DNA of 64,000 bases from Brevibacillus aydinogluensis. GTDB lineage: Bacteria; Bacillota; Bacilli; Brevibacillales; Brevibacillaceae. Location: NCBI RefSeq assembly GCF_031954365.1, contig NZ_JAUSVZ010000009.1; one strand, given 5' to 3'. Below the pieces are notes generated by a model. That model was given only the letters and a program-made list of their open reading frames with translations, was not told where the DNA came from and searched no databases. Position 1 is the first letter of the stretch. Each line of letters begins with the position of its first letter. Shown piece by piece: positions 48,692 to 57,616 of the stretch. A program made the position numbers and the translations under genes.

Positions 48692-50915
48692 CGAACCGAC
48701 CGCTGATCAAATCGCCGACCAGCGCCTGTACCGGGAGATCGGCTTGACTGACGAAGAATATCAGCGCGTCGTGGACATCCTCGGCCGCAAGCCGAACTGG
48801 ACGGAGACAGGACTCTACAGCGTGATGTGGTCGGAGCACTGCTCGTACAAAAACTCCAAGCCGGTGCTGCGCCGCTTTCCGACCAGCGGGCCGCGCGTGC
48901 TGCAGGGACCGGGCGAAGGGGCCGGGATCGTCGACATCGGCGACAACCAGGCCGTCGTCTTCAAGATCGAAAGCCATAACCATCCCTCCGCCATCGAGCC
49001 GTACCAAGGGGCGGCAACCGGGGTGGGCGGCATCATCCGCGACGTCTTTTCGATGGGCGCCCGACCGGTGGCGCTTTTGAACTCGCTGCGCTTTGGGGAA
49101 TTGACCTCGCCGCGCGTGAAATACCTGTTTGAAAACGTGGTGGCGGGCATCGCCGGCTACGGCAACTGCATCGGTATCCCGACCGTGGGCGGCGAAGTGA
49201 ACTTTGACGCCACCTACGAGGGCAACCCGCTGGTGAACGCGATGTGCGTCGGCCTGATCGACCACGACAAGATTCAAAAAGGGGTGGCGACGGGCGTCGG
49301 CAACCCGGTTATCTACGTGGGGGCCAGCACCGGCCGGGACGGCATTCACGGCGCGACATTCGCCTCCGAGGAATTGAACGACGAGTCGGAGAAAAAGCGG
49401 CCGGCTGTACAGGTAGGCGACCCGTTCATGGAAAAACTGCTGCTGGAAGCATGCCTGGAGCTGATCGACACCGGCATCGTCGTCGGCATTCAGGACATGG
49501 GCGCGGCTGGTCTCACCTGCTCCAGCGCGGAGATGGCCTCCAAGGCGGGCAACGGCATCGAGATGAACCTCGACCTGGTCCCGCAGCGGGAGGCGGGCAT
49601 GTCCGCTTACGAGATGATGCTCTCCGAATCCCAGGAGCGCATGCTGGTCGTCGTGGAAAAAGGCAAGGAAGCAGAAGCGATCGCCATTTTTGACAAGTGG
49701 GGCCTGGCTTCGGCAGTTGTCGGCCGTGTGACGGACGACGGCATGCTGCGCCTGCTGCACCACGGCGAAGTAGTGGCGGAAGTGCCGGTCAAGACCCTGG
49801 CGGATGACGCGCCGGTCTACCACAGACCGTCGGCTGTGCCGGCGTACTACGAAGCGAACGCCAACGTCGATCCGGTGGCGGCCATCCCCGAACCGGCTGA
49901 CGCCAACGAAACGCTGAAAGCCCTGCTGTCTCAGCCGACGATCGCCAACAAGGCGTGGGTATACGAACAGTACGACCACATCGTCCGCGCCAATACCGCG
50001 GTCAAACCTGGTTCGGACGCGGCCGTGGTAATGATTCGCGGCACCCGCAAGGCACTGGCGATGAGCACGGATTGCAACGGCCGTTACGTCTACCTCGACC
50101 CGCAGGTGGGCGGCGCAATCGCCGTGGCGGAAGCGGCCCGCAACGTGGTATGTTCCGGTGCCGAACCGCTGGCGATCACCGACTGCCTCAACTTTGGCAA
50201 TCCCGAGAAGCCGGAGGTGTTCTGGCAGTTTGAAAAAGCGGTCGACGGCATGAGCGAAGCCTGCCTCGCGCTGAACACACCGGTCATCGGCGGTAATGTG
50301 TCGTTTTACAACGAACGCAGTGGCGACGCCATTTACCCGACGCCGACCATCGGCATGGTTGGTCTGATCGCGGACGTCGATCACATCACCACCCAGGATT
50401 TCCAGGCCGAAGGGGACGCGATTATCCTCCTCGGGGAGACCTACGCCGAACTGGGCGGCAGCGAGTATCAAAAATGGGCGACAGGCTCCATCTCGGGACG
50501 TCCGCCGCACATTGACCTGGCAAAAGAAGCGGCCGTGCAGAAACTGGTGTACGACGCCATTCGCCAGGGGCTGGTAAAATCTGCGCACGATCTGTCGGAA
50601 GGAGGACTTGGCGTCGCATTGGCGGAATCGTGCTTTGGCAACGAGATCGGCGCAACCGTTTCGCTTGAGTCCGACCTGCGCAGTGACGTGCTGCTGTTCA
50701 GCGAGTCGCAATCGCGCATTCTGCTCAGCGTCGCACAAGAACAAACGGACGCCGTGCTGGCGCTGGCAAAAGAACGGGGTGTGCCGGCACAGGTAATTGG
50801 AACGACTGGCGGCAAGCGACTGGTGGTGAACGTCAACGGAACGGAAGTGATCCATGCGCCGCTTGCCGATTTGAAAGCCGCTTGGAAGGATGCGATTCCA
50901 TGTTTGATCGGTTGA
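48672..50915 (+). CDS. purL: FGAM synthase large subunit PurL
   Basis: A 747-residue ATP-dependent synthase of the short, three-component type (no fused glutaminase), converting FGAR to FGAM with PurS and PurQ. Conserved blocks include SEHCSYKNSKPVLRRFPT, KIESHNHPSAIEPYQGAATG and QDMGAAGLTCSSAEMA. GTG start at 48672 inside purQ, with GGAGGG upstream. The start of purF lies within its 3' end. Confidence 0.95.
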   Translation: MSQLTRNEPTADQIADQRLYREIGLTDEEYQRVVDILGRKPNWTETGLYSVMWSEHCSYKNSKPVLRRFPTSGPRVLQGPGEGAGIVDIGDNQAVVFKIESHNHPSAIEPYQGAATGVGGIIRDVFSMGARPVALLNSLRFGELTSPRVKYLFENVVAGIAGYGNCIGIPTVGGEVNFDATYEGNPLVNAMCVGLIDHDKIQKGVATGVGNPVIYVGASTGRDGIHGATFASEELNDESEKKRPAVQVGDPFMEKLLLEACLELIDTGIVVGIQDMGAAGLTCSSAEMASKAGNGIEMNLDLVPQREAGMSAYEMMLSESQERMLVVVEKGKEAEAIAIFDKWGLASAVVGRVTDDGMLRLLHHGEVVAEVPVKTLADDAPVYHRPSAVPAYYEANANVDPVAAIPEPADANETLKALLSQPTIANKAWVYEQYDHIVRANTAVKPGSDAAVVMIRGTRKALAMSTDCNGRYVYLDPQVGGAIAVAEAARNVVCSGAEPLAITDCLNFGNPEKPEVFWQFEKAVDGMSEACLALNTPVIGGNVSFYNERSGDAIYPTPTIGMVGLIADVDHITTQDFQAEGDAIILLGETYAELGGSEYQKWATGSISGRPPHIDLAKEAAVQKLVYDAIRQGLVKSAHDLSEGGLGVALAESCFGNEIGATVSLESDLRSDVLLFSESQSRILLSVAQEQTDAVLALAKERGVPAQVIGTTGGKRLVVNVNGTEVIHAPLADLKAAWKDAIPCLIG

Positions 50916-52318
50916 TCTGGGACAAACTGAACGAAGAATGCGGCGTCTTTGGCATCTACAACCACCGGGAAGCAGCCCCGCTGACCTATCTGGGGCTGCA
51001 CGCCCTGCAGCACCGCGGCCAGGAGAGCGCGGGCATCTGCGCCTCCGACGGTGAAAAGTGGTACAAGCACCGCGGCATGGGGCTGGTCTCGGAGGCGTTT
51101 GGCAAGGGCGACCTGGAGAAGTTTCGCGGCCATATCGCCATCGGCCACACGCGTTACACCACGGCCGGGGCGAGCAAGATCGAAAACGCGCAGCCGCTCT
51201 TTTTCCGCTACGCGCACGGCAGCATGGCCGTCGCCCACAACGGCAACCTGGTCAACGCCTCTGTGCTGCGAAAAGAGCTGGAGGCCAAGGGTTCCATTTT
51301 CCAGACGACGAGCGACACCGAAGTGATCGCCCACCTGATCGCCCGTTCGCAAAGCCGCGATCTGGCGGAAGCGGTCCGGGAAGCGCTGCAGCACATCAAG
51401 GGCGCATATGCGCTTTTGGTGATGAACGAGCGGCAGCTCATTATTGCGCTCGACCCGAACGGTCTGCGTCCGCTGTCGCTCGGCCGTCTGGGCGACGCCG
51501 TCTGCGTAGCCTCCGAGACGTGCGCCTTTGACATCATCGGCGCAGAGTATTGGCGCGACGTCCGGCCGGGCGAGCTGATCATCATCGACGAGGACGGCAT
51601 CCGCGAGACGACGTTTACGGACAAAACCGTCCGTTCCATCTGTACGTTTGAGTACATTTACTTCGCCCGTCCGGACAGCGACATCGACGGGATCAACGTG
51701 CACATGGCCCGCAAGCGGCTGGGCAAGCAGCTCGCGCTGGAGGCGCCGGTGGAGGCCGACGTGGTGACGGGCGTGCCCGATTCCAGCATCTCGGCGGCCA
51801 TCGGCTTCGCGGAGGCGACCGGCATTCCCTACGAGATCGGGTTGATTAAAAACCGCTACGTGGGACGCACCTTTATCCAGCCGACGCAGGAACTGCGGGA
51901 ACGGGCCGTACACCTGAAGCTGTCCGCCGTGCGCAAGGTGGTGGAAGGCAAGCGGGTGGTGATGATCGACGATTCGATCGTGCGCGGCACGACCAGCAGC
52001 CGCATTGTCCGCATGCTGCGCGAGGCGGGGGCGCGGGAAGTGCACGTGCGGGTAAGTTCGCCGCCGGTGAAAAATCCCTGCTTCTACGGCATCGACACAT
52101 CCACCCGGGACGAACTGATCGCCGCCACCAAATCGGTCGAAGAGATTCGCCGCATCATCGGCGCGGACTCGCTGGCTTTTTTGTCGGTGGAGGGCATGAT
52201 CGAAGCGATCGGCCGTACGGACGCGGCTCCCAACAACGGCCACTGCCTGGCCTGCTTCACCGGCCAGTATCCCACGGAGATTGAATTTGAGGCGGCACTG
52301 CCGGCAGACAAGTGTTAA
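50900..52318 (+). CDS. purF: glutamine PRPP amidotransferase (PurF)
   Basis: A 472-residue first enzyme of purine synthesis. ATG 50900 (GGAAGGA 9 nt upstream) gives a short propeptide; removal before Cys14 (NEECGVFG) would expose the catalytic N-terminal cysteine. The PRPP-binding loop is VVMIDDSIVRGTTSSRI. Cysteines in NPCFYGID and HCLACF fit the Bacillus-type iron-sulfur cluster. Positions 50882-50915 overlap purL. Confidence 0.95.
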   Translation: MFDRLIWDKLNEECGVFGIYNHREAAPLTYLGLHALQHRGQESAGICASDGEKWYKHRGMGLVSEAFGKGDLEKFRGHIAIGHTRYTTAGASKIENAQPLFFRYAHGSMAVAHNGNLVNASVLRKELEAKGSIFQTTSDTEVIAHLIARSQSRDLAEAVREALQHIKGAYALLVMNERQLIIALDPNGLRPLSLGRLGDAVCVASETCAFDIIGAEYWRDVRPGELIIIDEDGIRETTFTDKTVRSICTFEYIYFARPDSDIDGINVHMARKRLGKQLALEAPVEADVVTGVPDSSISAAIGFAEATGIPYEIGLIKNRYVGRTFIQPTQELRERAVHLKLSAVRKVVEGKRVVMIDDSIVRGTTSSRIVRMLREAGAREVHVRVSSPPVKNPCFYGIDTSTRDELIAATKSVEEIRRIIGADSLAFLSVEGMIEAIGRTDAAPNNGHCLACFTGQYPTEIEFEAALPADKC

Positions 52319-52330
52319 GAGGGTGAAACC

Positions 52331-53371
52331 ATGAGCGAAGCATACAAGCAAGCAGGCGTCGACATCGAGGCGGGCAACGAAGCGGTAGAGCGGATGAAAA
52401 AGCATGTGAAGCGGACGTTCCGTCCCGAGGTGCTGACTGATTTGGGCGGATTTGGCGCGTTGTTTCGCCTGGATGTGTCCCGGTACAAAAAACCGGTGCT
52501 CGTCTCGGGCACGGACGGCGTGGGCACCAAGCTGAAGCTCGCGTTTGCCATGGACAAACACGACACAATCGGCATCGACGCCGTGGCGATGTGCGTCAAC
52601 GACGTAGTCGTGCAGGGAGCGGAACCGCTCTTTTTCCTCGATTACCTGGCCTGCGACAAAGTGATTCCGGAAAAGATCGAGGCAATCGTCAAGGGCATCG
52701 CCGACGGCTGCACCCAGGCAGGCTGCTCGCTGATCGGCGGGGAGACGGCGGAAATGCCGGGCATGTACGCGGAAGGCGAGTACGACATCGCCGGGTTTAC
52801 CGTCGGTGTCGCGGACGAAGATAAGCTGATCACCGGTGCTGATGTAAAGCCGGGTGACGTGCTGGTGGGGCTTGCCTCCAGCGGCGTGCACAGCAACGGC
52901 TTTTCCCTCGTGCGCAAAGTGCTGCTGGCGGATCGGGGAATGTCGCTACACGACCATGTGGACGAGCTCGGCAAAACACTGGGGGAAGAGCTGCTGACGC
53001 CGACCCGGATTTACGTCAAGCCGATTCTTTCGCTGCTCCAGTCTTATGAGATCAAGGCGATGGCCCACATCACCGGCGGCGGCTTCACGGAAAACATTCC
53101 GCGCGTCCTGCCCGAGGGAACGCAGGCGGTGATCGACGTCGGTTCCTGGCCGGTGCTGCCGATTTTCCGGCTGGTGCAGGAGGCGGGCAGCATCAACCCG
53201 GCCGACATGTACCGCACGTTCAACATGGGCATCGGGATGGTGCTGGTCGTCAAACAGGACGACGTCGTCAACGTGATCGGCACGCTGCAGCAAATGGGCG
53301 AACAGCCGTACCTGATCGGTCAAATTCGGGCGGGCGAGCGGCGCGTCGTCTACAACGGGGTGACGTGGTGA
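52331..53371 (+). CDS. purM: AIR synthetase (PurM)
   Basis: A 346-residue phosphoribosylformylglycinamidine cyclo-ligase. The typical motifs SGTDGVGTKLKLAF, GIDAVAMCVNDVVVQGAEPL and GGGFTENIPRVLP are present. GAGGGTGA lies before ATG 52331. The stop overlaps the start region of purN. Confidence 0.95.
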   Translation: MSEAYKQAGVDIEAGNEAVERMKKHVKRTFRPEVLTDLGGFGALFRLDVSRYKKPVLVSGTDGVGTKLKLAFAMDKHDTIGIDAVAMCVNDVVVQGAEPLFFLDYLACDKVIPEKIEAIVKGIADGCTQAGCSLIGGETAEMPGMYAEGEYDIAGFTVGVADEDKLITGADVKPGDVLVGLASSGVHSNGFSLVRKVLLADRGMSLHDHVDELGKTLGEELLTPTRIYVKPILSLLQSYEIKAMAHITGGGFTENIPRVLPEGTQAVIDVGSWPVLPIFRLVQEAGSINPADMYRTFNMGIGMVLVVKQDDVVNVIGTLQQMGEQPYLIGQIRAGERRVVYNGVTW

Positions 53372-53976
53372 AACGGATAGCCATTTTTGCCTCGGGCAGC
53401 GGTTCCAATTTTGAAGCAATCGTGCAGGCGACGAAAAGCGGCCGGCTGGAAGGCGCGGAAGTGGTACTGCTCGTCTGTGACAAGCCGGGAGCCAAAGTGC
53501 TGGAGCGGGCGGCGCGATTGGGCGTGGAAGCGTTCGCGTTTGAGCCGAAAGCGTACCCGGACAAGGCGGCGTTTGAGGCAGAAATCGTCGCCGAGCTGTG
53601 CAGGCGGGACGTCGAGCTGGTCGTGCTGGCCGGGTACATGCGGTTGGTGGGGCCGACGCTCTTGTCCGCCTATGAAGGACAGATCATCAACCTGCATCCC
53701 TCGCTGCTGCCGGCCTTTCCCGGCAAGGATGCGATCGGGCAGGCTCTCGCCTACGGGGTGAAGGTAACGGGAGTAACGGTACATGTCGTCGATGCCGGTC
53801 TGGATACCGGACCGATAATCGCGCAGGTTCCCGTGACGGTGCACGAGACGGATACGGCAGAAAGCCTCGCTGCCCGGATTCATGAAGTGGAGCACGAACT
53901 GCTGGTCGACGTGATCGGACGACTGCTGACCGGCCGGATGAGGCTGGAAGGGCGGCACGTGCGGCTGGAGAAATAA
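53368..53976 (+). CDS. purN: GAR transformylase (PurN)
   Basis: A 202-residue formyltetrahydrofolate-dependent glycinamide ribonucleotide transformylase. The catalytic Asn/His region is IINLHPSLLPAFPGKDAI, with Asp in VDAGLDTGPIIAQ. GTG 53368 or 53365 can serve as start; GGGGTGA at 53357-53363 favours 53368. It is the last gene before a strong terminator, so purH and purD are on a separate transcript. Confidence 0.94.
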   Translation: MKRIAIFASGSGSNFEAIVQATKSGRLEGAEVVLLVCDKPGAKVLERAARLGVEAFAFEPKAYPDKAAFEAEIVAELCRRDVELVVLAGYMRLVGPTLLSAYEGQIINLHPSLLPAFPGKDAIGQALAYGVKVTGVTVHVVDAGLDTGPIIAQVPVTVHETDTAESLAARIHEVEHELLVDVIGRLLTGRMRLEGRHVRLEK

Positions 53977-53980
53977 CAGC

Positions 53981-54026
53981 GGCCCTCTGCGACGGGTGTG
54001 ATTCCCGTGGCGGAGGGCCTTTTTTT
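53981..54026 (+). terminator. terminator after purN
   Basis: GGCCCTCTGCGACGGG and CCCGTGGCGGAGGGCC form a long stem ending at 54019, followed by seven T. It ends the purC-purN transcript; the minus-strand transporter gene ends 23 nt beyond it. Confidence 0.92.
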
Positions 54027-54048
54027 GTTTCGTGCCATAGGGGCCTAC

Positions 54049-55248
54049 TTAGACGTATTTGTTTCGTCCCGCCCCGACAGCGGCGATCGTCATCAGCAGG
54101 CTGACCGCCAGCAGCGTCAGCAGGGGGAACGTCCACGAACCGGTCCAATCGTAGAAAAGTCCGATCAGGATCGGCCCGACGGCGGCCAGCAAATACCCTA
54201 CGGATTGCGACATGCCGGACAGCGCGGAAGCCTGATGCGTGTCCGTTGTTCGCAGGACGATCATCGTCATCGCCAGGCTGATGCTGGCTCCCAGCCCGAT
54301 GCCGAGCAGCACCAGTGATCCAAACAGCAGCAGGCTGTTTTCACCGACCAGCAGCCCGCCGAATCCGGCCAGAAAGCACAGACCGATCACCAGGGCCATG
54401 CCCATCTGGTTGGTCATGCGGGTGGCCAGCACCGGTGCCAGGAATGTGGCCGGCAGACTGATAAACTGCAGGATCGAGAGCATCCAACCGGCGGTGGAGG
54501 TGCTCATGCCGTGGTGATGGAGGATTTCCGGCAGCCAGGCAATGGTGCAGTAAAACGCAAACGACTGCAATCCCATGAATACGGTAACCTGCCAGGCCAG
54601 CGGTGAACGCCAGAGTCGGCTGCTGTCGGACGCTTTGCCCTGGTCGCTTGTGATGTGGACGGATGCACGGAGCTGCGGCAGCCACACAACCAGCGCGACG
54701 AGGGTCAGCAGGGACCAGCAGGCCAGCGCTCCCTGCCATCCGAGACGCAGCGCCTGGGCCAGCGGGACGCTAAGACCGGACGCCAGCGCAGCGAGGGTGC
54801 CCATCGCCGTGGTGTACACACTCGTCATCAGTCCGATCCTGTCCGGAAACCGCCGCTTGACGAGCCCCGGCAGCAGCACGTTGGAAATGGCGATTCCCAA
54901 GCCGATCAGGCCCATGCCGGCAAATAACGCGGCAGTCCCCCCGAGCGAGCGGAGGATGATGCCGACGAGCAAGATACACAGTCCCGCCCAGATGGTCCGT
55001 TCATTCCCGTAGCGTTCTGCGATCTTTGGAGCGATCGGGGACAGGACGGCAAAGGCGATGAGCGGCAGCGTGGTCAAAAAACCCGCCATGCTGCCGGACA
55101 GGCCTGTATCCGTTCGGATGGAGCCGATCAGCGGCCCTACGGAGGTGAGGGCGGGGCGCAGGTTGAAGGCGACGAGAATGATGCCCGCGACAAGCAGCAT
55201 GTTTCCCGTGGGTAGCGGACGGGAAGCGACGTCATCACGATTGGTCAT
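54049..55248 (-). CDS. MFS transporter, CynX/NimT-like
   Basis: A 399-residue major facilitator with twelve predicted helices. NLRPALTSVGPLIGSIRTDTGLS near the N-terminus is characteristic of the CynX/NimT group, which includes cyanate and 2-nitroimidazole transporters. GGAGGAATCC precedes the start on the minus strand. The substrate is unknown. It sits between the two halves of the purine gene set on the opposite strand, apparently an insertion in the usual purN-purH order. Confidence 0.82.
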   Translation of the reverse strand: MTNRDDVASRPLPTGNMLLVAGIILVAFNLRPALTSVGPLIGSIRTDTGLSGSMAGFLTTLPLIAFAVLSPIAPKIAERYGNERTIWAGLCILLVGIILRSLGGTAALFAGMGLIGLGIAISNVLLPGLVKRRFPDRIGLMTSVYTTAMGTLAALASGLSVPLAQALRLGWQGALACWSLLTLVALVVWLPQLRASVHITSDQGKASDSSRLWRSPLAWQVTVFMGLQSFAFYCTIAWLPEILHHHGMSTSTAGWMLSILQFISLPATFLAPVLATRMTNQMGMALVIGLCFLAGFGGLLVGENSLLLFGSLVLLGIGLGASISLAMTMIVLRTTDTHQASALSGMSQSVGYLLAAVGPILIGLFYDWTGSWTFPLLTLLAVSLLMTIAAVGAGRNKYV

Positions 55249-55344
55249 GAAAGGATTCCTCCAGACGTTTCATCTCCGGTACTTCCATTAGTGTACGAAG
55301 TAAAAGTTGTTAATTCTTTACGGTATGCACAATTCCCTTCCCGT

Positions 55345-55390
55345 ACACCCATGATGCACCCATTACGGACTTTGTCTGCACACCGGGCTA
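55345..55390. repeat. end fragment of the 0.33-kb element
   Basis: CACCCATTACGGACTTTGTCTGCACACC matches the end of the element family found at 31820-31865 and 43255-43280 (CGGACTTTGTCT followed by a GCTG-like end). Only this terminal segment is recognisable. Confidence 0.4.
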
Positions 55391-55466
55391 TTTTGGAAAA
55401 AACGGTCCCCACCCGGGCGTTTGCTACATACAGTAGTACGAAAGCGGAAAAAAGGAGGGGGCCCAC

Positions 55467-55835
55467 ATGGGCGATTTGATATCCGATCTGCTGGGTAAGC
55501 TGAGCAAGAAAACAGGACGGAACTGGACGATGGAGGATATCGTGCGGCTGGCGCAAAAGCTGCCGAAGGGAGGGAATGGAAACCTGGATGATGTGTTTGA
55601 CGAACTGTCAGACATGGGGCTCAATCTGAGCGAGGAAACGCGGGTGAAGGTGAAGGAACAGTTGAAGGACGGTAAACCCCCATCGCTCGAATCCATCAGC
55701 GCGCTGGCGAACAGGCAGGCACAGGGAACAGACACCCCGAAGAAAGAGGTGTCGCATGCCAGCGCAAAGGTGAAAAGCGATCCGCTTGCCGAACGATTGA
55801 GAAAATGGCAGGACGGGAGAAAGAAAAGGCGATAG
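55467..55835 (+). CDS. small protein, possibly stage VI sporulation protein F-like
   Basis: A 122-residue basic protein. Residues about 4-80 (LLGKLSKKTGRNWTMEDIVRLAQKL, then a VFDELSDMGLNLSEE helix) resemble in pattern the SpoVIF family of short spore-coat assembly proteins; the C-terminal 40 residues are lysine/arginine-rich. AAAAGGAGGGGGC precedes ATG 55467. The family call is from remembered pattern only. It has its own terminator and lies just before purH. Confidence 0.45.
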   Translation: MGDLISDLLGKLSKKTGRNWTMEDIVRLAQKLPKGGNGNLDDVFDELSDMGLNLSEETRVKVKEQLKDGKPPSLESISALANRQAQGTDTPKKEVSHASAKVKSDPLAERLRKWQDGRKKRR

Positions 55836-55847
55836 ACGTGTAATGCA

Positions 55848-55900
55848 AACGAAGCGCAGTCTCGCGTGCCTTGGCACGATTCGGCTGCGTTCGTTTTTTT
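55848..55900 (+). terminator. terminator before the purHD promoter
   Basis: AACGAAGCGCAG (55848-55859) pairs with CTGCGTTCGTT (55885-55895), with an inner TGCC/GGCA stem, followed by T to 55900. It isolates purHD from the preceding gene. Confidence 0.85.
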
Positions 55901-55911
55901 GGGAGGAAACC

Positions 55912-55962
55912 TTGATAAATACGTACAATTATGTTTTAATTAACTTATAATGTTCGTGTTTT
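55912..55962 (+). promoter_or_regulatory. purHD promoter with PurR box
   Basis: TTGATA (55912-55917) and TTTAAT (55935-55940) are 17 bp apart, and AATGTTCGTGTTTT (55949-55962) is a consensus PurR box in reverse orientation. Promoter sequence and box spacing match the purC promoter almost base for base, so both units should respond together to PurR and PRPP. Confidence 0.82.
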
Positions 55963-55998
55963 CTGTATTCTTTCCAATAATATCAGGAGGTTCTATCC

Positions 55999-57546
55999 GT
56001 GAGTGTGAAAAAGGCACTGATCAGCGTTTCCGACAAGACAGGGTTGATTCCGTTTGCGCGCCGTTTGGCTGATGCCGGCGTGGAGATCATCTCCACCGGG
56101 GGTACGGCGACCATGCTGAAAGAAGCGGGCATTCCGGTTATCGGCATTTCCGAAGTGACCGGTTTCCCTGAGATTCTCGATGGGCGCGTCAAAACGCTGC
56201 ATCCGAACATCCACAGCGGCCTCTTGGCTGTGCGCGACAATGAAGCCCACCGGAAGCAGCTGAACGACCTGCAGATTGAAACAATTGATCTGGTTGTCGT
56301 CAACCTGTATCCTTTTAAGCAGACGATCGCCAAACCGGACGTGACGTTTGCGGAGGCGATTGAGAATATTGACATCGGCGGGCCGACCATGCTGCGTGCG
56401 GCTGCGAAAAACCACCAGTACGTCACTGTAGTGGTGGACGCCGCCGACTACGAGCAGGTAGCCACGGAAATCGAGCAGAATGGGGATACGTCCCTGGATA
56501 CGCGCCGCCGTCTGGCCGCCAAGGTGTTCCGCCACACGGCTGCGTACGACGCGCTGATCTCCCGCTATCTGAGCGAACAGGTGGGCGACTTCCTGCCGGA
56601 AAGCTACACAGTGACCTACGAAAAAGCGCAAGATCTGCGTTACGGCGAAAATCCGCATCAGCGGGCCGCATTCTACCGCGAGCCGCTGGCAGGCGGAGCC
56701 AGCATCGCACGTGCCCAACAGCTTCACGGCAAAGAGCTTTCCTACAACAACATCAACGACGCTGACGCCGCTCTGGCCATCGTGCGCGAGTTTGCCGAAC
56801 CTGCCGTGGTCGCGGTGAAACACTCCAACCCGTGCGGCGTAGGCATCGGTGCCGACATTCGCGAAGCCTACCAAAAGGCGTACGAGGCTGATCCCGTTTC
56901 CATCTTTGGTGGCATCGTGGCGGCCAATCGTCCGGTGGACCGCGACACTGCCCTGCTGATGAAAGAAACGTTTTTGGAAATCATCCTCGCGCCTGATTTC
57001 ACCGAAGAAGCGCTGGCCGTGCTGACCGAGAAGAAAAACCTGCGCCTGCTGCGCATCCCCTCGCTGAACGAGTCCCGGGAAGCCGCGCAGGGATTCCGCA
57101 TCGCGCCGGTGGCGGGCGGAGCGCTGGTGCAGGACTACGACGTGAAACAACTGGACGATGCCGATATCCGCGTAGTGACCGACAAACAGCCGACCGCCGA
57201 AGAACTGGCGCAGCTGAAATTCGCCTGGAAGGTCGTCAAGCACGTCAAGTCGAACGCCATCGTGCTCGCCAAGGATAACATGACGATCGGCGTGGGCGCT
57301 GGCCAGATGAACCGCGTCGGTGCTGCCGGCATTGCCATCGCTCAGGCGGGAGAAAAAGCGAAAGGGGCTGTGCTGGCCTCGGATGCCTTCTTCCCGATGC
57401 CGGACACCGTAGAAGCGGCAGCGAAGGCAGGTATTACAGCGATCATTCAGCCGGGCGGTTCGGTCCGCGACCAGGACTCCATTGACGCCTGCAACCGCCA
57501 TGGCATCGCGATGGTGTTTACCGGTGTACGCCATTTCAAACACTAA
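55999..57546 (+). CDS. purH: bifunctional AICAR transformylase/IMP cyclohydrolase (PurH)
   Basis: A 515-residue enzyme catalysing the last two steps to IMP. The N-terminal cyclohydrolase domain (about 1-195) contains STGGTA and GRVKTLHPNIHSGLL; the transformylase domain contains RYGENPHQRA, the catalytic Lys-His pair in VAVKHSNPCG and the end motif GGSVRDQDSIDAC. AGGAGG precedes GTG 55999. First gene of the second purine transcript. Confidence 0.95.
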   Translation: MSVKKALISVSDKTGLIPFARRLADAGVEIISTGGTATMLKEAGIPVIGISEVTGFPEILDGRVKTLHPNIHSGLLAVRDNEAHRKQLNDLQIETIDLVVVNLYPFKQTIAKPDVTFAEAIENIDIGGPTMLRAAAKNHQYVTVVVDAADYEQVATEIEQNGDTSLDTRRRLAAKVFRHTAAYDALISRYLSEQVGDFLPESYTVTYEKAQDLRYGENPHQRAAFYREPLAGGASIARAQQLHGKELSYNNINDADAALAIVREFAEPAVVAVKHSNPCGVGIGADIREAYQKAYEADPVSIFGGIVAANRPVDRDTALLMKETFLEIILAPDFTEEALAVLTEKKNLRLLRIPSLNESREAAQGFRIAPVAGGALVQDYDVKQLDDADIRVVTDKQPTAEELAQLKFAWKVVKHVKSNAIVLAKDNMTIGVGAGQMNRVGAAGIAIAQAGEKAKGAVLASDAFFPMPDTVEAAAKAGITAIIQPGGSVRDQDSIDACNRHGIAMVFTGVRHFKH

Positions 57547-57616
57547 TCGCTGACGAATTGATGAGAGCGAAAGAGAAAAGCGGATTTGTCAGAACCGCTG
57601 ACAGGAGGGAGTACGC

